Of a stretch of 64,000 nucleotides of DNA, positions 50,386 to 59,853 are shown piece after piece. Source of the DNA: Demequina muriae (GTDB taxonomy: Bacteria; Actinomycetota; Actinomycetes; Actinomycetales; Demequinaceae); NCBI RefSeq assembly GCF_030418295.1, contig NZ_JAUHQA010000001.1:1798001-1862000 (forward strand), read 5' to 3'. Under the pieces are notes generated by a model. It was not told the origin of the DNA, made no database searches, and was given only the letters and a program-made list of their open reading frames with translations. Position numbers and translations under genes: made by a program. Every line of letters starts with the position of its first letter. Position 1 is the stretch's first letter.

Positions 50386-53280
50386 TCATTCGCGCGGGAT
50401 CTGCACGGCTGCCGCTGAGCCGTCGCGGACCAGCACGATGCGCCCAGGCACCTGGTGCGGCTCGGTGACCCCTCGCCACGCATGCGGGGCGCATTGGCGC
50501 ACAGCGCGCGGGGTCGGCTCGACGAGCACGACCGTCGGGCAGCCGGGTGCGACCAGGCCGGGCATCTCCACGGTCGTGATCGCTGCGCCCTCGAGGCGGG
50601 CGAGCACCGCATCGCGCGTGGGGCCAGGCGTGCCCACGACGGTGACCGGTCCGGTGGGGGCCGTCACCGGCGCGGCATCGTCGCCGCCGATGCCGAGAGA
50701 CGCTCCCAGGCGCGGCCCGTCGACCTCGAGCGGAAGTGGCCGAACGAGGCGGGTCGACGCGCCCTCCTCGCCCGAGGCGAGCTGCGCGGCGTCCCATGAC
50801 CCGCGGTGGCGAATGTGCGCGCGGCCGGGGGTCGGAGGCCCGGTGTGCTCGATCAGTGCCCGGGGCACGCCCCACTGTGATGCGACGCTCGGCTCGACGC
50901 CGGTCAGGACAGCCAGCACGAACGCCCCCGTCGCGAGACGGAACGGCATCGCCGGGCTGCCCGCCATCGCGGTCGGCAGTCGCAGCGCGGCCCTCTGAGC
51001 CAGGTCCTCGAGCGCTGCGCCGTCGTCGACCATGGCGAGTCGCGCGGCGGTCGCTTCGACGTCATCGATGAGGACCAGGACGTCCGCGCGAGCCGACGCG
51101 ATCGCAAGCGTCCGCGAGGCGAGGCGTGGATCCGTGGGGAGCACCACCGGTGTGAGCCCGGCCGCCTGTGCCTGGTCGGCGATCGCGTGGAGCGCGCTGG
51201 TGCGACCCGATCCGGGCGGTCCGATGATGATCGCCGGCCCCTGCTCCGGCGCCCAGTCCGCGACCTCCTGAGTGCGGGTGGCCGGCCGATCGACGAGTGC
51301 GACGGCGATCCCGGCCGATGCGTGGCGAGGGGGCTTCCAGCGGTGAGGGAGAGACGGAAGCCACAGGGGAGCCGCACGGCCGCTGCCGTCCCACCGCGCG
51401 GCGGCATCGCGGGCGAGTGGCGCACCCGGAGGGCTCGCCACTCCCGCTCGCCTGACGCGCGGCGACGGCTCGGCGCTCGGTACGGCGATCTGCACCTCGC
51501 GATGATCCCTGCCCCGAGCCACGATCGCGCGCCCGGGCGTGGAGGCGGGGATGGCGGCGGCGTCCGCCGTGCCCAGCAGGTCGCGTGACTCCGCTGCCGA
51601 CGCGACACGCAGGGCGACGGTGGTGGAGACGTTCGCCCTCACCTCGGGCGTCACCGCCCCCGCCGGGCGCTGGGTCGCCAGCACCAGGTGCAGCCCCAGC
51701 GATCGGCCCTGGGCCGCGATCCGGGCGAGGTCGGGCAGGAACGACGCGTGGCTCGCGACGATCTCCTGGTACTCATCGATCACCACCAGGAGCCGGGGCG
51801 GCGCACCGCCGGCGCGCTCCCACTCGCTCATCGAAGCAAGGCGTCGGTGGTTCAGCGCGGTCTTGCGTGCGTGGAGCTCGTGCGCCAGCCCGGCGAGCGC
51901 GCGGCGCGCGAGCGCCCCGTCAAGGTCCGTGAGCGTTGCGGCGACGTGCGGCAGCGCCATGCAGCCGCGCAGTCCGGCCCCACCCTTGAAGTCGACGAGC
52001 GCGAGCGTGAGGTCGCTGGGAGGGTGCGCGTACGCCAGCGCCGTGACCAGCGTCTCGAGCGCCACGGACTTGCCGGATCCTGTGGTGCCGGCCACCAGCA
52101 GGTGCGGTCCGTCGGCATCGAGGTCGAGGACGAACGGGCCATCGCGGGTCGCACCGAACGCGGCACGCAGGCGTCGCGCTCCGCCGTCTGCGGGGCGATC
52201 GTCCACGGCGTCGGCCACGTCCGCCCACCGCAGTTCGTGGGGGAGAGGGTCCTCCTCTCGGCCCGCGACACGTCTCCGAGCGACGAGCTCGGCCGTGCTC
52301 GCCGTGACCGCGAGCGGCAGCAGTGCGAGCGGTCCGGTGCCGTGGTCTTCGACGCGCGCGTCGCGAGCGACGTCGACGCGGACCGCCGCCCACGACGGCC
52401 AGGCCGCCGCGGGCTCGACGGTCACCATGCGCTCGCGGTCACGTGGCGGGTCCAGCCAGCGCATCCACGGTTCCTCCCACGCCGCATCCATGGGCCTCGC
52501 CCCACTCGCGAGCGCTCTCGCGCGCATGTAGCCCCTGACGGCCTCGGTCGTGCCGCGCACGGCTATTGCTCCTGTGACGTCGGCATCGGGAGCGGGTGCG
52601 GCAGTCGAGCCGCGGCGGCGCGCGACGACCTGGTTCAACCACGGCACGGCGGCGGGCACGATGCCGACGAGTCCGAGCTGCCACCGGCCCGTCATCGCGG
52701 CCAGCACGACGCCGGAGGCGAGTCCGCCTGCCAGCGCGCCCCATCGCCGCGCGCCATCGCCCGGATGCGGCGGAGGGAGGGGCGCGTCGGCCCCGGCGGC
52801 CCGTGCGTCGCCCGGGTCGACCAGCACGATGCGCGAGCGCCCGACGGTGACGTGATCGCCTGGGCGCAGCCGACCTCGCCATGGCGAGGCGGTGCCATTG
52901 GACGACCCCAGGTCGCGCGCTCTGACGCGTGGGGGTCCAGTGACGACAGCGTGCTCAGTACTGATGGCGGGATCGTCAAGACGCAGGTCCGCGCCTTCTC
53001 CCCGGCCGATGATCACCGGGCGGTCGAGGGCGATCGTGTGGCCCGCATCGGGCCCCTCCACGACGCGCAGGTGGAGGCCAGCGTGCGGCAGGCAGGACGG
53101 AGCCGGCGCCGAGGTGATCCGGGCGCCGTGCACCAGCGGGGCGACGCCGGCCGGATGGTCCGGGTCGAGCTCAACCGAGCCACACCAGCCGCGGTCGAGA
53201 CCTGCGAACGCGCAGACCTCGGCGGCTGTCGTGCCCGGGTGCACGTCGAGGTCGAGGTCGCCCGGTGCCGTGATGCGCAT
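50386..53280 (-). CDS. FHA-domain FtsK/SpoIIIE (EccC/EssC-like) ATPase, orphan
   Basis: A 964-residue protein. An FHA domain lies at ~68-155 (VIIGRGEGADLRLDDPAIS, SSNGT). A pair of membrane helices (~180-220) is followed by a first FtsK/SpoIIIE ATPase with intact Walker A GTTGSGKS (398-405) and Walker B LLVVIDEY (~497-504). A second P-loop-like domain has GPPGSGRT (687-694), where the catalytic Lys is Arg and which is probably inactive. This is the EccC/EssC plan of type VII secretion motors, with FHA at the N-terminus as in EssC. No WXG100, EccB, EccD or mycosin gene is nearby. The start at 53280 lies inside sequence blocks shared with the ThiF-like gene. Confidence 0.85.
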   Translation of the reverse strand: MRITAPGDLDLDVHPGTTAAEVCAFAGLDRGWCGSVELDPDHPAGVAPLVHGARITSAPAPSCLPHAGLHLRVVEGPDAGHTIALDRPVIIGRGEGADLRLDDPAISTEHAVVTGPPRVRARDLGSSNGTASPWRGRLRPGDHVTVGRSRIVLVDPGDARAAGADAPLPPPHPGDGARRWGALAGGLASGVVLAAMTGRWQLGLVGIVPAAVPWLNQVVARRRGSTAAPAPDADVTGAIAVRGTTEAVRGYMRARALASGARPMDAAWEEPWMRWLDPPRDRERMVTVEPAAAWPSWAAVRVDVARDARVEDHGTGPLALLPLAVTASTAELVARRRVAGREEDPLPHELRWADVADAVDDRPADGGARRLRAAFGATRDGPFVLDLDADGPHLLVAGTTGSGKSVALETLVTALAYAHPPSDLTLALVDFKGGAGLRGCMALPHVAATLTDLDGALARRALAGLAHELHARKTALNHRRLASMSEWERAGGAPPRLLVVIDEYQEIVASHASFLPDLARIAAQGRSLGLHLVLATQRPAGAVTPEVRANVSTTVALRVASAAESRDLLGTADAAAIPASTPGRAIVARGRDHREVQIAVPSAEPSPRVRRAGVASPPGAPLARDAAARWDGSGRAAPLWLPSLPHRWKPPRHASAGIAVALVDRPATRTQEVADWAPEQGPAIIIGPPGSGRTSALHAIADQAQAAGLTPVVLPTDPRLASRTLAIASARADVLVLIDDVEATAARLAMVDDGAALEDLAQRAALRLPTAMAGSPAMPFRLATGAFVLAVLTGVEPSVASQWGVPRALIEHTGPPTPGRAHIRHRGSWDAAQLASGEEGASTRLVRPLPLEVDGPRLGASLGIGGDDAAPVTAPTGPVTVVGTPGPTRDAVLARLEGAAITTVEMPGLVAPGCPTVVLVEPTPRAVRQCAPHAWRGVTEPHQVPGRIVLVRDGSAAAVQIPRE

Positions 53281-53338
53281 CTGGTCAGGGTGGCGCCGCA
53301 CAACCGTGCGCCGTCGGAGTTCGGCGTGTCCCTGTGGA
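53277..53338 (-). promoter_or_regulatory. Start-codon block and upstream box shared with the ThiF-like gene
   Basis: GCATCTGGTCAGGGTGGC (53277-53294) differs at one base from 37848-37865. The box GTGTCCCTGTGGA (53326-53338) is the exact reverse complement of TCCACAGGGACAC at 37891-37903. It lies 46 bases upstream of the start codon. Confidence 0.5.
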
Positions 53339-53377
53339 GAACGGCGAGGACCGCCGGGGCTGGGGGCGGCGGGCGCG

Positions 53378-55498
53378 TCAGGGCGTGGTGAGGGTCTCGC
53401 CGACGTGGACGGGGCGGACCTCGCCCGTGTCGTCGACCACGCCTGCGTACCAGCTGTATGAGCGCTCGACGAAGGTGCGCGGAATCCGTTGAAGCGAGTA
53501 GCCCGAGTGAGTGACCCGCGACTCGACCACCACGAGCGGGTCGCTGGACCACGGCACGTCGTCGACCTCCCGCGTGAGGACCAGCGGAGCACGCTCCCAC
53601 GCCGTCGCCATCTCAGCGAGATCCTCCGCGGAGGGAGACGAGAGCATGAGGACCACCGGCACATCGCACATCACGCGAAGGGACCCGAAGTGCGAGCTCG
53701 TGCCGACGAGGACGATGGGCCGCCCGGGGTCGATCGCGCAGAGGCGGTCGAGCTGCGTGCGTGCGCCGATCATCTCTCGTGACGTGACGTTCACCGCCCC
53801 CGACAGCGGGTACTCCTCCGCAGGCGCGATCGACAGCCAGGTGGACAGCGGCATCACGATCATCAGCGCGGCTGCGACTCGTCGCAGCGCTGCTCGCGCG
53901 GCCGGCGTCCGAGCGAGCCCGGTGAGCGCCCACGCCGCCGCGGCCGCCGCGAGCACGAACCCCGGCAGGGTGGCGGGCTCGAAGCGTCGGATCGCCCACA
54001 AGTGGTCCGGCACGATCGCCGGGCGCCACAGGTAGACCAGCGTGGGTGCCATCACCGCGCCCATGAAGACCGCCCAGCCGCCGTGGCGCCTGACCATCCG
54101 ATACGTGGCGATTCCCAGTCCGATGATGCCGAGCACCACCAGTGGCCACGTGAGGTAGTACGACAGCCAGGTCACGGTGGACTCCGCGTAGGTGCGCGTG
54201 GGCTCGATCGGGAGTCCCTGCGCTGCCTGGAATCCCTCGACGACCCCATTGGTGAACCGATCGCGCTCCGCCTCAGTGCCGCGATGCACCGTGGTCCACA
54301 ACGGTCGCGACGCGAGCACCGCCATGCCGGTCACCACGATCGCTCCCGCGGCGATGGCGCCGCGTCGGCCCAGAGCGTCGGCCCACGCGGGCAGCCACAG
54401 GTCGACGTGGAGGCGAGGCGACCACAGCAGGACCCACACGCCCACGAGCCCCGCGACCGCTCCGTAGGCGAACAGCAGGGCGTAGGCCTCATCGGCGAGT
54501 CGCTCGAGGTACTCGGTGCTCCACCGGGCCAACGCGACGTAGCCGAGCGTGAGGACGGTCGCCTGAGCTGCGAGGAACACCACCGCGGCCTTGCGGCGCC
54601 ACGCCCGGTCCGCGTCCACCAGCGCCAACGCGACCGCGACTCCTGCGAGAGCCCCGATGGCCGATGCCGCGCCGTCGATCCGAATGAACGTGGTGGCGCC
54701 GGAGGCGATCGCGCCCGCTGCGATCAACGCCAGGGAGCGCTGCTCCACGCCACGCCAGGCCCACAGGATCCCTGCGATCACGAGGAGCAGCGTGAGGGGC
54801 TCGGAGTAGGCCGCCCGCGACAGGCCGATGTGCGACACCGTCAGTGCAAGGGCGCCGGCGGGGGCGAGCGCCGCCGCCGGGCCGAGGAAGCGGCGCGCGA
54901 CGGCATAGACCGCGAGGATGCCGAGTGCGCCGATGACGACGTTCGCGGCCAGCACGCCGGTGTCGCCTGCGACCCAGCCGCCGATCGCGATGGTGGCCGG
55001 CAGCATCTTCGCTCCCTGCGGCTGGATCACGTCGCCGGCAAGGTTCCACGCCTCCGAGGCGTCAGGGAGCGCTGAGGCATGAGCGGCGGCGGCCTCTACG
55101 GCGCCCGCTGCGGGGATGTCCGTGTGGGGATGATCCGCGAGCCACAGCCCGGACAAGGTGAGGAAGCCGGGGTCGCGCACCACGATCACGTACTCGGCGG
55201 CGAGCGCGATGTTGACCACTGTCCAGACCACGGTGCCGCCGACGGCGATCGCGCCCGCCCGCGCATCGGCCGCCGTGGCGGCTGCCCGAGGCCCGAGCGG
55301 CCGCCAGGCGAGGACGGTGATCGCCGCTGCTGCGGGCAGCACCGTCCACCAGTAGTGGATGCCCAGCGAGACCGCACCCCCGGCGGCGAGCGCAAGTGCG
55401 ACGCCGATCAGCACGAGCCTCTCGGGCGCGCTGGCGAATGCGCGGAGCGCGGGGGAGAGGACGGGCGCGGGGGCGGCGTCGTGAGCGGTGGCGGTCAC
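53378..55498 (-). CDS. Large polytopic membrane protein, GT-C glycosyltransferase-like
   Basis: A 706-residue protein with about 12-13 hydrophobic helices and an extracytoplasmic C-terminal domain (~600-706). The first outside loop has RDPGFLTLSGLWLADHPHTDIP, followed by EAWNLAGDVIQPQGAKMLPA and SHIGLSRAAYSEPLTLLL, which resemble the acidic loop and layout of GT39/GT83-type polyprenyl-sugar-dependent transferases. I cannot assign donor or acceptor. The GTG start has TAGCCT (minus, 55507-55512) eight bases upstream. It is separate from the FHA-FtsK gene (97-base gap) and divergent from the two-component system. Confidence 0.7.
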   Translation of the reverse strand: MTATAHDAAPAPVLSPALRAFASAPERLVLIGVALALAAGGAVSLGIHYWWTVLPAAAAITVLAWRPLGPRAAATAADARAGAIAVGGTVVWTVVNIALAAEYVIVVRDPGFLTLSGLWLADHPHTDIPAAGAVEAAAAHASALPDASEAWNLAGDVIQPQGAKMLPATIAIGGWVAGDTGVLAANVVIGALGILAVYAVARRFLGPAAALAPAGALALTVSHIGLSRAAYSEPLTLLLVIAGILWAWRGVEQRSLALIAAGAIASGATTFIRIDGAASAIGALAGVAVALALVDADRAWRRKAAVVFLAAQATVLTLGYVALARWSTEYLERLADEAYALLFAYGAVAGLVGVWVLLWSPRLHVDLWLPAWADALGRRGAIAAGAIVVTGMAVLASRPLWTTVHRGTEAERDRFTNGVVEGFQAAQGLPIEPTRTYAESTVTWLSYYLTWPLVVLGIIGLGIATYRMVRRHGGWAVFMGAVMAPTLVYLWRPAIVPDHLWAIRRFEPATLPGFVLAAAAAAWALTGLARTPAARAALRRVAAALMIVMPLSTWLSIAPAEEYPLSGAVNVTSREMIGARTQLDRLCAIDPGRPIVLVGTSSHFGSLRVMCDVPVVLMLSSPSAEDLAEMATAWERAPLVLTREVDDVPWSSDPLVVVESRVTHSGYSLQRIPRTFVERSYSWYAGVVDDTGEVRPVHVGETLTTP

Positions 55499-55601
55499 GA
55501 GGCACCAGGCTAGTCGTGGGACCCAGGGAGCGGGCCCGCGCCGTCCGGCGACGCGCGTTCACCCGCGTTGCAAACGTCGCGCTCGCGGGTAGTGTTGCCC
55601 C

Positions 55602-56279
55602 ATGACGCGAATTGTCTTGGTCGAAGATGACCCGACCATTTCAGAACCCTTGACCCGTGCTTTGAGTAGAGAAGGCTACGACGTGGCGTGGCACGGGAAC
55701 GGCATGGGGGGCGTGGGAGCCGCCGACGAGGCGGATCTGGTCATCCTCGACCTCGGCCTTCCCGACATCGACGGCGTGGACGTCGCCCGCAGGATCCGTG
55801 ACAAGGGACTGCAGGTGCCCATTCTGATGCTCACTGCCCGCGCGGACGAGGTGGACCTGGTGGTCGGTCTCGATGCGGGTGCCGATGACTACGTCACCAA
55901 GCCGTTCCGGCTCGCTGAGCTGCTGGCGCGCGTGCGTGCGCTCCTGCGCCGTCGCCTCACCGCGGACGATGCCCAGGACCTCTCCGTGCGTGGCGTCCGT
56001 GTCGATGTCGCGGGCCACCGCGCGTTCCTCGACGACCGCGAGCTGCAGCTGAGCGGCAAGGAGTTCGACCTGCTCCACCTCCTCGTCGCCAACGCGGGCT
56101 CGGTGGTGTCGCGCGACACCCTGATGCGCGAGGTGTGGGAGGCGGACCCCGGCGCCCCGTCCAAGACGCTCGACATGCACGTCTCCTGGCTGCGCCGGAA
56201 GCTCGGCGACGACGCCTCCGACCCTTCGTACATCACCACCGTGCGGGGCATGGGCTTCCGGTTCGAGAACGACGAGTAG
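55602..56279 (+). CDS. OmpR/PhoB-family response regulator
   Basis: A 225-residue regulator. The receiver domain has acidic Asp9/Asp10 (VEDDP), phospho-acceptor Asp50 (VILDLGLPD) and Lys in VTKPF; the C-terminal winged helix has SGKEFDLLHLLVANAG, KTLDMHVSWLRRKLGDD and TVRGMGFRF. TAGTGT (55590-55595) lies six bases before the ATG, so the message is probably leaderless. The partner kinase follows eight bases after the stop. Confidence 0.93.
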   Translation: MTRIVLVEDDPTISEPLTRALSREGYDVAWHGNGMGGVGAADEADLVILDLGLPDIDGVDVARRIRDKGLQVPILMLTARADEVDLVVGLDAGADDYVTKPFRLAELLARVRALLRRRLTADDAQDLSVRGVRVDVAGHRAFLDDRELQLSGKEFDLLHLLVANAGSVVSRDTLMREVWEADPGAPSKTLDMHVSWLRRKLGDDASDPSYITTVRGMGFRFENDE

Positions 56280-56287
56280 GAGCCCCC

Positions 56288-57595
56288 GTGCGGCGCCGCG
56301 TGCTGCAGGCCACCATCTCGGCACTGGCCGTCGCAGTGATTCTGCTGGGGATCCCGCTCGGGTTCTTCTCCGCACAGCTCGTGCGAGACGATGCGCTGCG
56401 GGACCTGGAGCTGCGGACCGTGACCGCCGCCCGCGCGCTCGACGTGCGTCAGCAGGCGGGCGAGACCATCACCCAGGACAACCTGTCCTCCTACGTGTCG
56501 AGCGCCCCGGGCGCTGGCTCGTACATCTACGTCCAGCTCCCTGACGGCACCGAGCTGACGGCGGGCGAGGAGCCACAGTCGGCATTCGCTGACTCCTACG
56601 TCACCGAGTCAGGCATCGTCGTCGTGATGTCCGTCGCCTGGTGGGACGTGTTCTGGCAGGCCGCGCGCTACGTCGGACTGGTCCTGGTGCTCGGCGTGAT
56701 CGCCGTGGTGGCAGGCGTGTCGATCTCGATCTGGCTTGCCAATCGACTCGTCGCGCCGCTGCTCTACCTGGCCGCCAGCGCCGAGCAGCTCGGCTCAGGG
56801 CAGGTGCGCCCGCGCCTGGAGCGCACCGGCGTCGAGGAGATCGATCAGGTCGCGGAGGAGCTGTCCCGCAGCGCCGATCGCATGGCCGCGCGGCTTGCGG
56901 CCGAGCGCCAGTTCGCGTCCGATGCCTCGCATCAGCTGCGCACGCCGCTCACGGCCCTCACGATGCGTCTCGAAGAGATCGCCGCGACCACGTCGCAGGA
57001 CGAGGTGCGAGAGGAGGCGGAGAAGTCGCTCGAGCAGGTGGAGCGACTGGTGGGCGTGGTGGACGACCTGCTGGGCCGTTCGCGCCGCGCGCTCGGCTCT
57101 GGAACCGAACTGGTCGTGCTTCAGGACGTGCTCGAGCAGCAGCGCGAGGAGTGGACGCAGCCGTTCCGGTCCGCCGGACGGCAGCTCGACATCCAGGACT
57201 CGGCTGCGACGGTCTTCGCAACGCCGGGGGGCCTCGCACAGGTCATTGCGACGCTGATCGAGAACTCTCTCCACCACGGCGGCGGCACCACCACGGTCGC
57301 GGTGCGCGAGTCAGGGGCGAGCCGCGCGATCGTGATCGAGGTGCGTGACGAGGGCGACGGGGTGCCAGAGGACCTCGCCCCGCGCATCTTCGAGCGCGAG
57401 GTGACCGGGGGCCGGGGGACGGGACTGGGGCTGGCGCTCGCGCGCGACCTCGTCACTGCCGACGGTGGGCGCCTCGAGCTGGCGCAGCGGGTGCCCGCGG
57501 CGTTCGCGGTGTTCCTGCAGGGCGTCCCGCAGATGGTCGATCTGGAGACGGTGGTGCCACACGGGCTGTCGGTCAGGGCGCGTCGGCACCGGTGA
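56288..57595 (+). CDS. Membrane sensor histidine kinase, partner of the preceding regulator
   Basis: A 435-residue kinase. Transmembrane segments (~6-28 and ~125-150) flank an extracytoplasmic sensor, then HAMP (RLVAPLLYLAASAEQLGSGQ), a HisKA with phospho-His215 in SDASHQLRTPLTAL, and HATPase motifs IENSLHHGGG (N box), RDEGDGVPED (G1) and GRGTGLGLAL (G2). The GTG at 56288 is preceded by AGGAG that overlaps the regulator's TAG stop, so the two are translationally linked. Its 3' end overlaps the convergent GtrA gene by 23 bases. The stimulus is unknown. Confidence 0.9.
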   Translation: MRRRVLQATISALAVAVILLGIPLGFFSAQLVRDDALRDLELRTVTAARALDVRQQAGETITQDNLSSYVSSAPGAGSYIYVQLPDGTELTAGEEPQSAFADSYVTESGIVVVMSVAWWDVFWQAARYVGLVLVLGVIAVVAGVSISIWLANRLVAPLLYLAASAEQLGSGQVRPRLERTGVEEIDQVAEELSRSADRMAARLAAERQFASDASHQLRTPLTALTMRLEEIAATTSQDEVREEAEKSLEQVERLVGVVDDLLGRSRRALGSGTELVVLQDVLEQQREEWTQPFRSAGRQLDIQDSAATVFATPGGLAQVIATLIENSLHHGGGTTTVAVRESGASRAIVIEVRDEGDGVPEDLAPRIFEREVTGGRGTGLGLALARDLVTADGGRLELAQRVPAAFAVFLQGVPQMVDLETVVPHGLSVRARRHR

Positions 57596-58076
57596 CCGGC
57601 TCGGCCTCGTCGGAGGGGGACTCCTCTGCCTCCGCGTGGAACACGAACAGCGCGTAGCCGGTGTACCGCGCCACCGTCGCGATGCCGATGCCGATGAGCG
57701 ACGCGATGTTGTTGGCGACGAGGGACGTGAACCCCAGGCCGTGATGACTGATGGCCACCACTCCCGCCTCCAGCACGAGCGCCACCGCGTTGACCGCAGC
57801 GAACAGCGCCATCTCGCGCGACGGGCCGTGACGTCGTCCGCCCCTGAACGTCCAGCCCCGATGAGCCCACCAAGCGAAGGCGATCGACAGCAGGGTGGCG
57901 ATGACCTTGGCGGTCACCACGCGGTCCTCATCGCCGGCCACCTCGGCATCCGAGGCGAGCGGGCCGAGGCGCAGCAGGTTGAACGCGACGAGGTTCACGG
58001 CGACTCCCGTGACGCCCACCGCGGCGAAGCGGGACAGCTGTCCCGCGCGCCTGCGCACCCACGTGGTCACCCTCAC
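57573..58076 (-). CDS. GtrA-family membrane protein
   Basis: A 167-residue, four-helix protein with the GtrA start RFAAVGVTGVAVNLVAFNLL and a KVIATLLSIAFAWWAHRGWTF-type middle (split here as FAWWAHRGWTF). GtrA proteins are thought to flip polyprenyl-phosphate-linked sugars across the membrane. The GTG at 58076 has TAGGCT (minus, 58084-58089) seven bases upstream. It is divergent from purK with only 33 bases between starts. Confidence 0.88.
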   Translation of the reverse strand: MRVTTWVRRRAGQLSRFAAVGVTGVAVNLVAFNLLRLGPLASDAEVAGDEDRVVTAKVIATLLSIAFAWWAHRGWTFRGGRRHGPSREMALFAAVNAVALVLEAGVVAISHHGLGFTSLVANNIASLIGIGIATVARYTGYALFVFHAEAEESPSDEAEPVTGADAP

Positions 58077-58083
58077 GAGCAGG

Positions 58084-58103
58084 AGCCTAGTCGCCGGTAG
58101 GTT
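58084..58103. promoter_or_regulatory. Face-to-face -10 boxes of gtrA and purK
   Basis: TAGGCT reads leftward (58084-58089) and TAGGTT rightward (58098-58103), eight bases apart. Each promoter's -35 must lie within the other gene's first codons, so RNA polymerase cannot occupy both at once. Confidence 0.5.
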
Positions 58104-58109
58104 GGGCCC

Positions 58110-59255
58110 ATGAACTCACCCATCGTCGCCGTCGTCGGCGGGGGCCAGCTCGCGCGCATGATGGCGCCCGCGGCGACCGCCCTCGGCATCACCCTCAGAG
58201 TCCTGGTCGAGTCCGACGAGGCCTCCGCAGCGGACGCCGCGCACGAGACCGTCGTCGGGCTGCCGACCGACCCCGACGCGATCAGGCGCCTGCTGGCGGC
58301 GCCCCACCCCGACGTCGTCACTTGGGAGCACGAGCACATCCCTTCCGAGGTCTTCGCCGCGTGCGAGGACGCCGGCATCGCGGCGAGGCCCGGCGCGGAG
58401 GCGCTGCGCTTCGCGCAGGACAAGATCGAGATGCGGGCGCGGATGGACGAGCTGGGGCTGCCGAATCCGCCATGGCACACCGTGGAGACCGAGCACGAGG
58501 TGGAGCAGTTCCTCGCCGCGCACGGCGGCGAGGCAGTCCTCAAGACCGCCAGGGGAGGCTACGACGGCAAGGGCGTGCGGGTGATCCGCGCAGCGTCCGA
58601 GGCGCATGACTGGCTTGCTGCCGCGGCCAAGGGCGGCCCTCGCCTGCTGATCGAGGCGAAGGTCGACTTTCGCCGTGAGCTCGCGGTCCAGGTCGCTCGA
58701 CGTCCCGGTGGCGGCAGCGCTGTGTGGCCCGTGGTGGAGTCGATTCAGCGCGAGGGGGTGTGCTCCGAGGTCACCGCTCCTGCTCCCGAGCTCGCCGCGG
58801 ATCTCGCGGAGCGGGCACGGGAGATCGCGCTCGCGGTGGCAGAGGCGCTCGACGTCACCGGCGTGCTCGCCGTGGAACTGTTTGAAGTCGAGGGCGCACT
58901 GGTCATCAACGAGCTCGCGATGCGGCCGCACAATTCGGGGCACTGGACCATCGACGGCTCCGTCACGAGCCAGTTCGAGCAGCACCTGCGAGCGGTGCTC
59001 GATCTGCCGCTGGGGGATACCGTCGCGATGTCACCGTGGACGGTGATGGCCAACGTGCTGGGCGGCGCCAGGGGGGACCTTGCGAGCGCGCTCGCCGACG
59101 TGAGCGACCCCGGCGCGAAGATCCACCTTTACGGCAAGCGGGTGCGGCCGGGCCGCAAGGTCGGACACGTCACGACCACGGGTCCCGACCGCACCGAGAC
59201 CTACCGCAGGGCTGTGGACGCGGCCGCTATCGTGAGGGACGGAGGTGCGGCATGA
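58110..59255 (+). CDS. purK: N5-carboxyaminoimidazole ribonucleotide synthase (PurK)
   Basis: A 381-residue ATP-grasp enzyme converting AIR and bicarbonate to N5-CAIR in purine synthesis. Motifs seen are [19 protein letters not shown] at the N-terminus, [20 protein letters not shown] (ATP-binding loop), ELAVQVARR and [26 protein letters not shown]-type C-terminal residues. The ATG is probably leaderless (TAGGTT six bases upstream). The stop overlaps purE as ATGA. Confidence 0.95.
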   Translation: MNSPIVAVVGGGQLARMMAPAATALGITLRVLVESDEASAADAAHETVVGLPTDPDAIRRLLAAPHPDVVTWEHEHIPSEVFAACEDAGIAARPGAEALRFAQDKIEMRARMDELGLPNPPWHTVETEHEVEQFLAAHGGEAVLKTARGGYDGKGVRVIRAASEAHDWLAAAAKGGPRLLIEAKVDFRRELAVQVARRPGGGSAVWPVVESIQREGVCSEVTAPAPELAADLAERAREIALAVAEALDVTGVLAVELFEVEGALVINELAMRPHNSGHWTIDGSVTSQFEQHLRAVLDLPLGDTVAMSPWTVMANVLGGARGDLASALADVSDPGAKIHLYGKRVRPGRKVGHVTTTGPDRTETYRRAVDAAAIVRDGGAA

Positions 59256-59761
59256 GTGATGCTCCCGTGGTGGGAATCGTGATGGGGTCCGACTCGGACT
59301 GGCCGGTGATGAAGGCCGCAGGAGCCGCGCTCCGCGAGTTCGACATCGCGTATGAGAAGGACGTGGTCTCGGCGCACCGCATGCCCGACGAGATGATCGC
59401 GTATGGTCGCGAGGCCGAGGAGCGCGGGCTCAAGGTGATCATCGCCGGTGCTGGCGGGGCAGCGCATCTGCCGGGCATGCTCGCGTCGGTGACGAACCTG
59501 CCGGTCATCGGTGTGCCGGTGCCGCTCGCGCACCTGGACGGCATGGACGCGCTGCTCAGCATCGTCCAGATGCCCGCCGGCGTCCCCGTGGCGACGGTGT
59601 CGATCGGTGGCGCACGCAACGCGGGGCTGCTGGCCGCTCGCATGCTCGGCGCGGGCGATGGTGATGAGGCGGCGCGCATCCGCGAGCGCATGACCGAGTT
59701 CCGCGACCAGCTGCGCCAGGCTGCGTACGCCAAGGGCGAGGCCCTCCGCGCCGCCGAGTGA
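59252..59761 (+). CDS. purE: N5-CAIR mutase (PurE)
   Basis: A 169-residue class I PurE. It has [27 protein letters not shown] (active-site His), [15 protein letters not shown], and [27 protein letters not shown]. It rearranges N5-CAIR to CAIR immediately after PurK; the two starts and stops overlap as ATGA, which favours balanced production. Confidence 0.95.
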   Translation: MSDAPVVGIVMGSDSDWPVMKAAGAALREFDIAYEKDVVSAHRMPDEMIAYGREAEERGLKVIIAGAGGAAHLPGMLASVTNLPVIGVPVPLAHLDGMDALLSIVQMPAGVPVATVSIGGARNAGLLAARMLGAGDGDEAARIRERMTEFRDQLRQAAYAKGEALRAAE

Positions 59762-59792
59762 AGGCATCGCCGTCAGGCGACCGGGTCACTGC

Positions 59793-59820
59793 GACACGGG
59801 GTCATGGTGACACGGGGTCA
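59793..59820. repeat. 12-bp direct repeat, two copies
   Basis: GACACGGGGTCA occurs at 59793-59804 and 59809-59820 (16-base period) in the 92-base gap between convergent purE and LCP genes; a partial third GGGTCACTGC precedes them. No hairpin terminator is visible here. Confidence 0.7.
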
Positions 59821-59853
59821 CTTCGACAACGTGCGCTGTGCGTGAGGCGCTGC

